Positions 1 to 8,800 of a stretch of 17,878 nucleotides of DNA are shown here, in pieces; within the stretch, counting starts at the first letter, position 1; each line of letters starts with the position of its first letter. A model generated the notes under the pieces. It saw nothing but the letters and a program-made list of their open reading frames with translations, was not told where the DNA came from and ran no database searches. The position numbers and the translations under genes were made by a program. Location: NCBI GenBank assembly GCA_044360305.1, contig JBIKKQ010000059.1:1-17878 (forward strand). Direction: 5' to 3'. Origin of the DNA: QWPN01 sp044360305 (GTDB lineage Bacteria; Planctomycetota; Planctomycetia; Pirellulales; UBA1268).

Positions 1-240
1 AGGAGCGTGAGGCGGGCTCAATGTCGCGCCGTCGCAGCCGACAAAGCGTCTGCTCCGGCTTGGGGTCGCCGGGCAATAGCCCGGCTCCACGCAAGCGATG
101 CTTGCACCGTTGCAGGTTCTTCGGAGCCGGCGGATCGGCGGAAGCTCGAGAAGCGTGAGGCGATCGTGCCTCAGCGACGAGACTTCTGCCGGCCACCGGC
201 GGTTTGGGCCGACTGACTTTCACACCGTCGCAGCAGCGCG
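1..240. repeat. Cluster of short palindromes (REP-like), no gene
   Basis: I see no credible gene in this leading stretch; it is packed with small perfect stem-loops. These are GCCGGGC/GCCCGGC around AATA (68-85), GCAAGC/GCTTGC around GAT (91-105), TGAGGC/GCCTCA around a six-base loop (156-173), and GCCGG/CCGGC around CCA (188-200). The word GCGTGAGGCG occurs twice, near 5-14 and 154-163, each time followed by a CTCA that can pair back, so two diverged copies of one element are likely. The block lies downstream of the minus-strand transporter gene, so part of it may also act as that unit's 3' end. Calling it REP-like is inference from structure and repetition; no RAYT transposase gene is in the window. 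Confidence 0.45.
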
Positions 241-244
241 CGGC

Positions 245-1648
245 TCACCCCACCCAGCTCGCCACCAGGAGCGCAGCCGTGATCACGACCACGCCGACGA
301 CGTCGAGAATCGCGCCCGAGGCCATCATCGACCGGAGTGGAATCCGACCCGACCCGTAGACGATCGCGTTGCATGGACTGCTGACCGGCATCATGAAGCC
401 CAGGCTGGCGGCGAAGGTCGCCGCCAGCGCCACGCCGACGGCGTCGCTCCCCGCCGCCCGGGCCACGGCGATCACCACCGGCACCACCATCGTCGCGCTG
501 GCGACGTTGCTCGTGAACTCGCTCGTCAGCGCGGCCACGACGGCCGCCGCCGCCACCAATGCCACGCCGGCCCACGGTCCCGCCGGGATCCAGTGCTCGA
601 TCCCGCCACCGACGGCGGCGGCAAGGCCGGTCGAGAAGCAGAGTTCGCCGAGCGCCAGGCCGCCGCCGTAGAGGAGAACGATGTCCCAGTCGATCCGCGC
701 CTCCTGCCAGCGGAGCACCGGTCGGTAGCGGCCGGCCGCTGAACGGCCCCCGGGCAGGACGAACAGCAGGGACGCGCCGACGATCGCCGCCACGCCCTCG
801 GGAAGCCGGGCCTGGAGCCAGGCCACCACCGGGTGATCCCGGCCGAGCAGCCCGAGGAGCACGCCCGGCACCACCCACATCGCGACCGTGATCACGAACG
901 CCACCACCGTCGAAACCTGGGCGCTGGTCCACGGCCCGAGCCGGGCCCGCTCGACCGCCACGTGCCGCGACACGCCCTCCAGCCGTTCGACGCCGGCGGG
1001 AAACAGCCGGGCGAGGATCAGCACGGCGGCGACGCCAAGGATGGCGACGACGGGCAGGCTGATGGCGCACCAGGCGGGAAACGAGATCGCCGTGTCCAGT
1101 TCGGTGCGGATGAACCCGAGGCCGATGAGGTTCGTCGGCGTGCCGATCGGCGTCGCCAGGCCGCCGATCGAGGCCGCAAAGGCGATGCACAGGTAGAGGC
1201 TCGTGGCGAACGTCGGCGCCGGCCGGGCGGCCGGTTCCGCCGCCTCTTCGATCGCCGCCACGAGGCCCGCCACGATCGCCATCATCAGCGCCGCCGTGAC
1301 GGTGTTGGAGATGAAGCTGCTCGTGAGCATCGACACGACCGCGACGGCAGCGAGCATCCGGCGCGGCCGCTCGCCGACCCACGGCACGGCGAGCACGGCG
1401 TAGGCCAGCCGCCGGTCGAGCCGCTGGATGCGGAACGCCTCGGCGAGCAGGAACGACCCGATGAACAGGAAGATGAGCGGATCGGCGAACGGCCGAAACA
1501 CCTCCTTCGCCGGCGCCACCCCGAGGAGCACGCAGGCGGCGGCCCCGAGCAGGGCCGTGACGGCCAGCGGCAGCGCCTCGGTGAACCAAAGCACGATCAC
1601 GACGGCGACCACCGCAGCCAGCGACCGGGCTTCAGGGGAAAGATTCAT
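245..1648 (-). CDS. DASS/SLC13-family sodium-coupled anion (dicarboxylate) symporter
   Basis: A 467-residue polytopic inner-membrane protein with about 11-12 hydrophobic segments. It shows the two-fold pseudo-symmetry of the divalent anion:Na+ symporter family (VcINDY, CitT, SdcS). The first half carries the SNT motif (S114-N115-T116) and GTPTN (169-173). The second half carries SNV (380-382) and PVSSPCN (421-427). These paired motifs form the substrate and sodium sites in known members. Length is normal and there is no extra TrkA-C domain. The ATG at 1648 is preceded by GAGGAG about ten bases upstream. It starts 21 nt after the asparaginase stop, so co-transcription is likely. Substrate cannot be read from sequence: succinate, malate, fumarate or aspartate fit the neighbourhood, while sulfate or tricarboxylates are alternatives. 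The family call is secure; the substrate is inference. Confidence 0.9.
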   Translation of the reverse strand: MNLSPEARSLAAVVAVVIVLWFTEALPLAVTALLGAAACVLLGVAPAKEVFRPFADPLIFLFIGSFLLAEAFRIQRLDRRLAYAVLAVPWVGERPRRMLAAVAVVSMLTSSFISNTVTAALMMAIVAGLVAAIEEAAEPAARPAPTFATSLYLCIAFAASIGGLATPIGTPTNLIGLGFIRTELDTAISFPAWCAISLPVVAILGVAAVLILARLFPAGVERLEGVSRHVAVERARLGPWTSAQVSTVVAFVITVAMWVVPGVLLGLLGRDHPVVAWLQARLPEGVAAIVGASLLFVLPGGRSAAGRYRPVLRWQEARIDWDIVLLYGGGLALGELCFSTGLAAAVGGGIEHWIPAGPWAGVALVAAAAVVAALTSEFTSNVASATMVVPVVIAVARAAGSDAVGVALAATFAASLGFMMPVSSPCNAIVYGSGRIPLRSMMASGAILDVVGVVVITAALLVASWVG

Positions 1649-1669
1649 GCCGCTGCGTCTCCTCGCCGG

Positions 1670-2698
1670 TCACGCCAGCCGGCTGCCGGCCACGATCCGC
1701 AGGCCGCCGACCACCGCGCCGCCCGCGCCGCGGATCGCCGGCGCGGACCGGTCGGCGAGCAGCGCGGCGGCGCCGGCCGGCAGGTCCGGCAGGTGGCGGC
1801 CGAGCAGGGCCGCCATCACGACCTCCGCCGCCCGGCTGGCGCCGTCGACCGCCTTGACGGCGATGCCGAGCCCGGCCGCCGGTATCGCCGCGCACCACAC
1901 CCCCTCCGCGCCCCCCTTGGTCACGGCCCGCGGACCAACCGCCTCCATGACGAGCGTGTCGAACCGGTCGCTGCCGGCGACGAGCCTGGGGTGGACGGCG
2001 ATCGCGGCGCACATCCGGCGGGCCGCCTCTCGGCGCGGCTCCGGCAGCACGTCGGGGCTCGCGAACCGGGCCCAGGCGAGCGCCAGCCGGTCGAGCGGGA
2101 TCGCGAACGTCGGAATGCCGCAGCCGTCGATCCCCAGCCGGTCGGGCCCGAGTGGCAGCCCGGTCAGGTCGGCGAGGGCCCGCGTCACCAGCCGCTGCAC
2201 GGGATGGTCGGCCGCGGTGTAGCCCCGGAGGTCGGCGTTGAGGTGCCGCGCGACGAGGAGAAATGCTGCATGCTGGCCCGAGCAGTTGTGCTCGACGGCC
2301 GTCGGCTCTTCCCCGCGCCGGACCAGATCCGCGGCCGCGGCGGCCGCGAACGGCAGGTGCGTGCCGCAGGCGAGTTCGGCCACGCCGCACGCGGCCTTGG
2401 CGAGAATCCCCCGCACCAGTGCGCGGTGGTCCGCCTCGCCGGAATGCGATGCCGCCGCGATCGCCAGCTCGGCATCGCTGACCGCGAACCCTTCGGCAGC
2501 CCCCGTCTCGACCACGGGCAGGGCCTGGAGCGGTTTCACGGCCGACCGGGGAAACACCGCGGGCGACGCGGCGGACGCACCGTCGGCCGGCCGGTCGTCC
2601 GGCGCGGCGACGGCCCAGGCGACGGCGTGGACGCTCTCGCGGAGACCACCACGGGTGGCCTCGACCTCGACGATCCCGTGCCGCAGTTTCACGTCCAC
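1670..2698 (-). CDS. L-asparaginase, bacterial type II / Rhizobium etli-type family (Asparaginase_II)
   Basis: A 342-residue protein of the serine-beta-lactamase-like asparaginase family, which hydrolyses L-asparagine to aspartate and ammonia and is unrelated to E. coli AnsA/AnsB. Family motifs appear in order: RSAVKPLQ (51-58, with the S52-xx-K55 nucleophile pair), SHSGE (84-88), NCSGQH (138-143), DGCGIP (191-196) and KGGAEGV (261-267). By comparison with the R. etli enzyme, S52, K55 and K261 match the catalytic serine and lysines, and C139 and C193 match two zinc ligands. The third ligand, a lysine in NCSGKH, is glutamine here (Q142). The start is GTG; another GTG two codons later is possible and no strong Shine-Dalgarno is visible. 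No signal peptide, so probably cytoplasmic. It lies 38 nt after ppdK and 21 nt before the symporter, suggesting one transcript. Confidence 0.9.
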   Translation of the reverse strand: MDVKLRHGIVEVEATRGGLRESVHAVAWAVAAPDDRPADGASAASPAVFPRSAVKPLQALPVVETGAAEGFAVSDAELAIAAASHSGEADHRALVRGILAKAACGVAELACGTHLPFAAAAAADLVRRGEEPTAVEHNCSGQHAAFLLVARHLNADLRGYTAADHPVQRLVTRALADLTGLPLGPDRLGIDGCGIPTFAIPLDRLALAWARFASPDVLPEPRREAARRMCAAIAVHPRLVAGSDRFDTLVMEAVGPRAVTKGGAEGVWCAAIPAAGLGIAVKAVDGASRAAEVVMAALLGRHLPDLPAGAAALLADRSAPAIRGAGGAVVGGLRIVAGSRLA

Positions 2699-2736
2699 GT
2701 CGCGGCCTACACGGGGCCGCCCGGCGGTGTCGTCCG

Positions 2737-5520
2737 TCAGTAGGTCTTGCCGAGCGCGGCCTGGGCGGCCGCCAGCCGGGCCACCGGCAGCCGGAACGGC
2801 GAGCAGCTGACGTAGTCGAGTCCCACGTGGTGACAGAAGAGCACCGAGTGCGGATCGCCGCCGTGCTCGCCGCAGATCCCGAGCTTGATGTCCTTGCGGG
2901 TCTTGCGGCCGCGTTCCACGGCGATCTGCATCAACTGGCCCACGCCCGTGGCGTCGATCGAGGCGAACGGGTTGGCCTTGAAGATCCCCTCCTCGGTGTA
3001 CTTCTGGAGGAACGAGCCCATGTCGTCGCGGCTCATCCCCAGGCAGGTCTGCGTGAGGTCGTTGGTGCCGAAGGAGAAGAACTCCGCCGTCTCGGCGATC
3101 TCGTCGGCCGTCAGCGCGCCGCGCGGGATCTCGATCATCGTGCCGACGAGGTACTTGATCTTCTGCCCCGTCTCCTTCTGGACCTTTTCGGCCACGGCGT
3201 GGACGATCGCCACCTGGTTGTCGAGCTCCTTCTTGAAGCCGACGAGCGGGATCATGAGCTCCGGCTTCACCTTGACGCCGTCCTTCTGCACCTTGGCCGC
3301 GGCCTCGAACACGGCCCGGGCCTGCATCTCGGAGATCTCCGGATAACTGATGCCGAGGCGGCAGCCGCGGTGGCCGAGCATCGGGTTGAACTCGTGCAGG
3401 GCGTGGACCCGGGCCTGCACCGTCTCCAGCGGGAGCCGGAGCTTGCGGGCAAGGTCGGCCTGCGCCTTCTCGTCGTGCGGCACGAACTCGTGCAGCGGCG
3501 GGTCGAGGAAGCGGATCGTGGCCGGCCGGCCGTCGAGGGCGCGGAAGATCCCCTCGAAGTCGTCCCGCTGGAAGGGCAGGAGCTTGGCGAGGGCCTCGCG
3601 TCGGGCCTCCTCGCTGGCGGCGAGGATCATCTCGCGCATCGCGTCGATCCGATCCCCCTCGAAGAACATGTGCTCGGTTCGCGTCAGACCGATTCCCTCG
3701 GCTCCGAAGGCGATCGCATGCCGGACCTGCTCGGGGGTGTCGGCGTTGGTGCGGATGCCGAGCTTCCGGTGCTTGTCGGCGAGCTTCATGATGAAGTCGT
3801 AGTACTGGAAGACCTCCGAATCGGCCGGCTTCATCGTGCCGGCGATCAGCACTTGCTTGAGCTCGCTGTCGGCGGTCTTGATGCCGCCGGCGAACACCTC
3901 GCCGGTGGAACCATTGATCGAGATCGCGTCCCCCTCGCGGAGCTTCTTGCCGGCGCAGGTGAGCGTGCCGGCCGCGTAGTCGATCTGGATCGCGCCGGCA
4001 CCCGCCACGCAGACCTTGCCCATCTGCCGGGCCACGAGGGCGGCATGGCTGGAGACGCCGCCGCGGCTGGTGAGGATTCCCTCGGCGGCGATCATGCCGC
4101 GCAGATCCTCGGGGCTGGTCTCGACGCGGGCGAGGACGACCTTGGTCCCCTTGTGGGCGAGCTCCTCGGCCCGGGCCGCCGAGAACACGAGCTGCCCGGT
4201 CGCGGCGCCGGGGCCGGCGGGGAGGCCCGTGGTCAGGAGCCGGCCCCCCTTCTTCGCCGCCTCGTAGTCGTGGCGGTCGAAGATCGGGGCCAACAGCTGG
4301 GAGAGCGCGTCCGGATCCGCCGACTGGATGGCGTGCTCGGCCGTCATCAGCTTCTGCTTGACCATGTCGTGGGCGATCTTCACATAGGCCAATGCCGTCC
4401 GCTTCCCGTGCCGCGTCTGCAGCATGTAGAGCTTTTTCTTTTCGACGGTGAACTCGAAGTCCTGGACGTCGCCGAACTTCTTCTCCAGCGTCGCCCGGAC
4501 CTTCTCCAGCTGCTTGTAGGTGCCGGCGAACATGGGCTCATGGGCCATCTCGGCCACGGGCTTCGGCGTCCGCACGCCAGCCACCACGTCCTCCCCCTGG
4601 GCGTTGACGAGATACTCGCCGTAGAAAACGTCCTCGCCGGTGGCCGGGTCACGGGTGAAGGCGACGCCCGTGGCGCAGTCGTCCCCCATGTTGCCGAACA
4701 CCATGCTCTGGACGTTGACCGCCGTGCCCCACTCGTCGGGGATCTTGTACTTGCGGCGATAGATGATCGCCCGCTCGTTCATCCAGCTGCCGAACACGGC
4801 GCCTACGGCACCCATCAGCTGCCCGAACGGCTCCTGCGGGAACGTCTTGCCGGTCCGCTCCTTGATGAGCCGCAGGTAGCGGCTGATGAGTTCGCGGAGG
4901 TGCGCCTCGGTGAGGTCGGTGTCGTCGTGGATCCCGAGTTGGTGCTTCAGCCCCTCCATCGTCTCCTCGAAGGGGTCATGCTCGTTCTCGTGCCGCTTCT
5001 GCACGCCCATCACCACGTCGCCGTACATCTGGATGAAGCGGCGGTAGGAGTCGTAGGCGAAACGGGGGTTGCCGGTGGCGGCGGCGAGGCCCTTGACGGT
5101 CTCGTCGTTGAGGCCGAGGTTCAGGATCGTGTCCATCATGCCCGGCATGCTGTCGCGGGCACCCGACCGGACGCTGACGAGCAGGGCGTTCTTCGGATCG
5201 CCGAACTTCTTCCCCGTCTCCTTCTCCATGAGCTTCATGGCGGAGGCGACCTCCTCCTCGAGGCCCTTGGGGAACTTCTTGTGGTTCTCGTAGTAGTCGA
5301 TGCAGACCTGCGTGGTGATCGTGAACCCGGGGGGCACCGGCAGCCCGATCTTGGTCATCTGGGCGAGGTTCGCCCCCTTGCCGCCGAGGAGCGGCTTCAT
5401 CGAGCCGTCGCCGTCGCACCGCTTGGCGCCGAAGTAGTAGATCATCCGTCCCGACTTGCCCCCGCCTCCCGGCTTCCGGGCGGTCTTCTTGGCGGACTTC
5501 TTTCCGAGGGAGGTGGCCAT
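2737..5520 (-). CDS. ppdK: Pyruvate, phosphate dikinase
   Basis: A 927-residue PPDK, which interconverts pyruvate + ATP + Pi and PEP + AMP + PPi in the cytoplasm. Domains in order: ATP-grasp nucleotide-binding domain (from GGKGANLAQM, about 47-56, through VSVRSGARDSMPGMMDTILN, about 115-134), the swivelling phosphohistidine domain with RGGVSSHAA (486-494, catalytic H492), and the C-terminal PEP/pyruvate TIM barrel with GLTRTEHMF (611-619), FGTNDLTQ (817-824) and LGICGEHGGDP (880-890, catalytic C883). The position two residues before the histidine, a regulated threonine in plant enzymes, is serine (S490). The first 25 residues are a Lys/Gly-rich extension before MIYYFG; M26 is an alternative start. 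The chosen ATG has only a distant AGG upstream, so the true start is uncertain. First gene of the leftward unit, with a promoter at 5610-5638. Confidence 0.97.
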   Translation of the reverse strand: MATSLGKKSAKKTARKPGGGGKSGRMIYYFGAKRCDGDGSMKPLLGGKGANLAQMTKIGLPVPPGFTITTQVCIDYYENHKKFPKGLEEEVASAMKLMEKETGKKFGDPKNALLVSVRSGARDSMPGMMDTILNLGLNDETVKGLAAATGNPRFAYDSYRRFIQMYGDVVMGVQKRHENEHDPFEETMEGLKHQLGIHDDTDLTEAHLRELISRYLRLIKERTGKTFPQEPFGQLMGAVGAVFGSWMNERAIIYRRKYKIPDEWGTAVNVQSMVFGNMGDDCATGVAFTRDPATGEDVFYGEYLVNAQGEDVVAGVRTPKPVAEMAHEPMFAGTYKQLEKVRATLEKKFGDVQDFEFTVEKKKLYMLQTRHGKRTALAYVKIAHDMVKQKLMTAEHAIQSADPDALSQLLAPIFDRHDYEAAKKGGRLLTTGLPAGPGAATGQLVFSAARAEELAHKGTKVVLARVETSPEDLRGMIAAEGILTSRGGVSSHAALVARQMGKVCVAGAGAIQIDYAAGTLTCAGKKLREGDAISINGSTGEVFAGGIKTADSELKQVLIAGTMKPADSEVFQYYDFIMKLADKHRKLGIRTNADTPEQVRHAIAFGAEGIGLTRTEHMFFEGDRIDAMREMILAASEEARREALAKLLPFQRDDFEGIFRALDGRPATIRFLDPPLHEFVPHDEKAQADLARKLRLPLETVQARVHALHEFNPMLGHRGCRLGISYPEISEMQARAVFEAAAKVQKDGVKVKPELMIPLVGFKKELDNQVAIVHAVAEKVQKETGQKIKYLVGTMIEIPRGALTADEIAETAEFFSFGTNDLTQTCLGMSRDDMGSFLQKYTEEGIFKANPFASIDATGVGQLMQIAVERGRKTRKDIKLGICGEHGGDPHSVLFCHHVGLDYVSCSPFRLPVARLAAAQAALGKTY

Positions 5521-5609
5521 AGGCTGTCAGAGACCTTTCGCGGGGGAATGACGACGGGAAACCCGGCGGCCGCCAGCGGGTCGGCGGAAAACCGGGAGAA
5601 AACGCCGCG

Positions 5610-5638
5610 AATCTACGTTCGCCCGGGGTCGTCGTCAA
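5610..5638 (-). promoter_or_regulatory. Sigma70-like promoter for ppdK
   Basis: On the minus strand TTGACG (5633-5638) is followed by a 17-base spacer and TAGATT (5610-5615). Both hexamers are close to the sigma70 consensus and the spacing is ideal. Transcription would start near 5603, giving a leader of roughly 80 nt before the ppdK ATG. No other hexamer pair of this quality was found in the ppdK-side part of the intergenic region. Probably also drives the asparaginase and symporter genes. Confidence 0.6.
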
Positions 5639-5870
5639 CGCGCGCGGTCGCCGGCCGGGACCGCGGGGCCGGGGCCGCAATCGGGGTGGTCCGGCGGCTG
5701 GTCGGGACGACGGGCCGAACAACGCCGGTCACGGGATTGCGGCCGCCATTCGGCAGCGGTCAACATCCACCCTGCGACCTGGCCTTTGACAGTGGCGAGG
5801 TTATGGTTTCTGTTCGTCCTGTCGGCGGTGCGACGCCGCGACGGTTGCTCCAACTCCGCGAGCCCAGCCC
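5639..5870. other. Rest of the divergent intergenic region, no gene seen
   Basis: The ppdK and exported-protein genes diverge from a 350-bp gap. Beyond the ppdK promoter I find no convincing coding frame or RNA gene. The plus-strand promoter for the exported-protein gene must lie here. A perfect TTGACA at 5786-5791 is present, but the only TATAAT-like word nearby (TATGGT, 5802-5807) is ten bases away, which is too close for a normal pair. No clear Shine-Dalgarno precedes the ATG at 5871. Confidence 0.4.
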
Positions 5871-8800
5871 ATGATCCGCCTGCAGCTGCGATCCCTGTTT
5901 CATCGTGCGGCCCGGACCTCCATGCGTCGCACGCTGCGGCGGCGGCCTCCCGTCGCCCTCGAGCGGCTCGAGGCCCGGCTCACCCCCGCGGCCACGCTCC
6001 TCGACATCGCGGCGAACCGTCCCGCCGTCGAGCCCGGCTTCCCGGCGTATCCGCAGCTGCCGATCCCGGCCGGCGCCACGCTCGTCGACACGAGCGACTC
6101 CGGCCTCCAGGTGCTCTTTTCCAGCACCGACCCCAACGTGGTCGCGGGACAGGAGACGGTGCCGTTCCCCGACATCGCGAACCTGTTCTGGATGGACCTC
6201 TCCGCCGGCCTCGACAATCCGACGATCCGCCTCGTCACCCACTTCGCCGGCAGCACCAGCGCCTCGACCGGCTATACCGGGATCGGCACCGGCCTGGTGA
6301 TGCCGTTCGTTCCCGGCACGGCCGACCTGAGCGGCGACGGCCAGACCGTGGTCTTCGACTCGTGGATCAACGCCCACGACTACGACGCCAGTGTGCCGGC
6401 CGCCAACGACCAGCCCTCGAACGCCTACCTCGCCTTCGCGATTCCCTTGGGCGGCGGCTCGCTCCAACTCATCAACGTCGAAGGGCACGGCACGGCCGAC
6501 GTCTTCGCCTGGCACGCCCAATCCCCCGATCCCGCCAACAACATCGTGGCGGTGAGCCTCCTCAACGCCGCCGGCAAGGCGGCGGCCGTGAATCAGGCCG
6601 CCGTCTACCCGGCCGGCTTCCCCGTCCCGGATCCGACGAAGCCGATGGTCACCGGCGTGTTTCCGGTCGAGCCCCCGCTCGGCTTTAGCCCGGTCTGGCA
6701 GGCCTTCGAGCCGACCGAGGCGGACACGACCAACCACGGCGTCTCCGACGACGGCAAGCGTGTGCTCTACGCCACGAACGTCCCCGCCCAGTGGATCGAC
6801 ACCGTGAACCCGGGGATCGTGGACAGCGCCGACGCCACCGTCGCGCCGGGCTGGACCCTCGACGGCTTCCTCGTGGACCGCGTCGACCTGCCGTCGGCGG
6901 CGGCGCTCGAGGCGTCGGGGAGCACGCAAACCGTCACGAAGTATGTGGACGGAGCGACCGTGCGAGCCCTGGGGAGTTACCAGAGCAACCTGCCCTGGGG
7001 CACGGGCGTGATCCCGGCCGACGTGTTCGTGGCCCAGTTTCTGCAGATGAGCGCCGACGGCAACCGGGTGGTCTACAGCTCGCGGGTGCCGTCGAACGTG
7101 CTCGTTTCCGGCACGACCGACACGAACTTCTCCCTCGACGTCTTTGCCTACGACGTCAAGGATGACAAAAACATCGTCGTGAGCACGCGGGCCGGCCAGC
7201 CCACGGTCGCCGCCGGCGCCGGCCAGGCCGACTATCCGACCACGGCCCCGCCCACGGTCTTTAGCCTCGATCTTTACAGCTCGCAAAACCACGCCGTGAG
7301 CCGGGACGGCACGACGATCGCCATCACCTCGACGGCGGCCAATCTCGTGTCCAGGTTCGTGGACAACAACGTGACCTTCCGGCCCAACGGTTTCGTCGTC
7401 GGCCCGCCGCCGTCGGGGGGCGCGTGGCTGCAGTTCAAGCAGCACGCCCCGTGGGACATCTACGCGGTCCGCCCCGACGCCCGCACGGCGTTCCTCGTGA
7501 ACACGCCCGACGGCACCGCCAACACGAACCTCAACGCCACGTTCGGCGGCATGTCGGCCGACGGCACGACGCTCCTGTTCGGCACGGCGGCCAACAACTT
7601 CTACACGCCGGCCTTCGGCAAGCCCCCGTACCTCCCGTTCGCCACCGGGCCGGTGCCCAAGAACTTCCTCCTCGGCGGCTTCAGCAATCTCTGGGCCCGC
7701 AAGGTGGACGCGGGGACGACGATCCTCGTCACATCGAGCTGGCGGAACAACTCATCCGGCAACCAGGCGACGCTGGCCTCGGCGGTGCTGCCCGGGGCCC
7801 GTGACCTCCTCCCCAACGTGAGCGAGACCGGCCGGTTCGTGATGTTCCAGAGCAGCTCCAACAACCTCGCCGCCGGCATCAACGACCGGACCTTCAAGGG
7901 GGGCGTGTTCCTCCGCGACATGACGGCGGGCGTGACGACACTGGTCTCCACGACCGCGACCGGAAACGTGCCGTCGGCCGGCAGGTTTCTCGAGTATGCG
8001 TTGTCCACGCCCGACGCCGCGGGCACGACGCGCACGTTCCTCGGCGGCACCGGGGGCGGCGACATGCAGGGCCGGTTCCGCACCGAGGAGGTCGCGCCGC
8101 TGACGGCGCACGTCTACGCCGCCGATTATCCGCTCGCGGTGCCGGCGAGTGCCGCGACCAACCGCGACCTGTTCAGCGTCTCGGCCGCCGGATCCCAGGC
8201 CCGCACGGTGGTCGAGTACCGCGGCACGGAGCCGACCGTGAAGGCCTCGCCCGGCGCGGTTCTGCCCGGCTCCTCCGGCCCGTGGCGGACCGCCACCGGC
8301 GACGTGAATGGCGACGGGGTCGCCGACTATGTCTACGGCGCTGGCCTCGGCGGCCGGAACACGGTGGTCGTGATCGACGGCCGCACGAACGCCGAGATCT
8401 TCCGGGTCAACGCCTTCGCCGGCGGCACCCTGCTGGGCGTGTTCGTGGCCACCGGCGACGTCAACCGCGACGGATACGCCGATGTCATCGTCGGCACCGG
8501 GGGCGGACGGCCCGCGCGGGTGGCGGTGTACGACGGGAAGCGGGGCAACGTGCTCGCCCAGTTCGCGGCGCTCGGCGGCAGGGCCGTGGCAGTCCGCGTC
8601 GCCGGCGGCGACGTTGACGGCGACGGCTATGCCGACATCGTCGCGGCGAACGGCGCCGGCATGCGATCGACGGTCGAAGTGTACGGCGGCAAGCGGCTCG
8701 TCGACGGGGCCACCGCGGCCCAGGCGCGGCTGGCGGCGTTCGCCGTCTCGGCCACCCCGGGCCGGCCCGCGGGCACGCAGAGCGTCTACGTGGCCGCGGC

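Noticed and set aside
5786..5807. TTGACA plus TATGGT as promoter of the large exported-protein gene
   Set aside because: The spacer is only ten bases, too short for a sigma70 pair; at normal spacing there is no good -10.
833..5874. Very long plus-strand open frames (636 and 1015 codons) across the asparaginase and ppdK genes
   Set aside because: They lie antisense to clearly recognised genes, have composition typical of reversed GC-rich codons (Arg, Gly, His, Asp, Leu rich) and show no family motifs.
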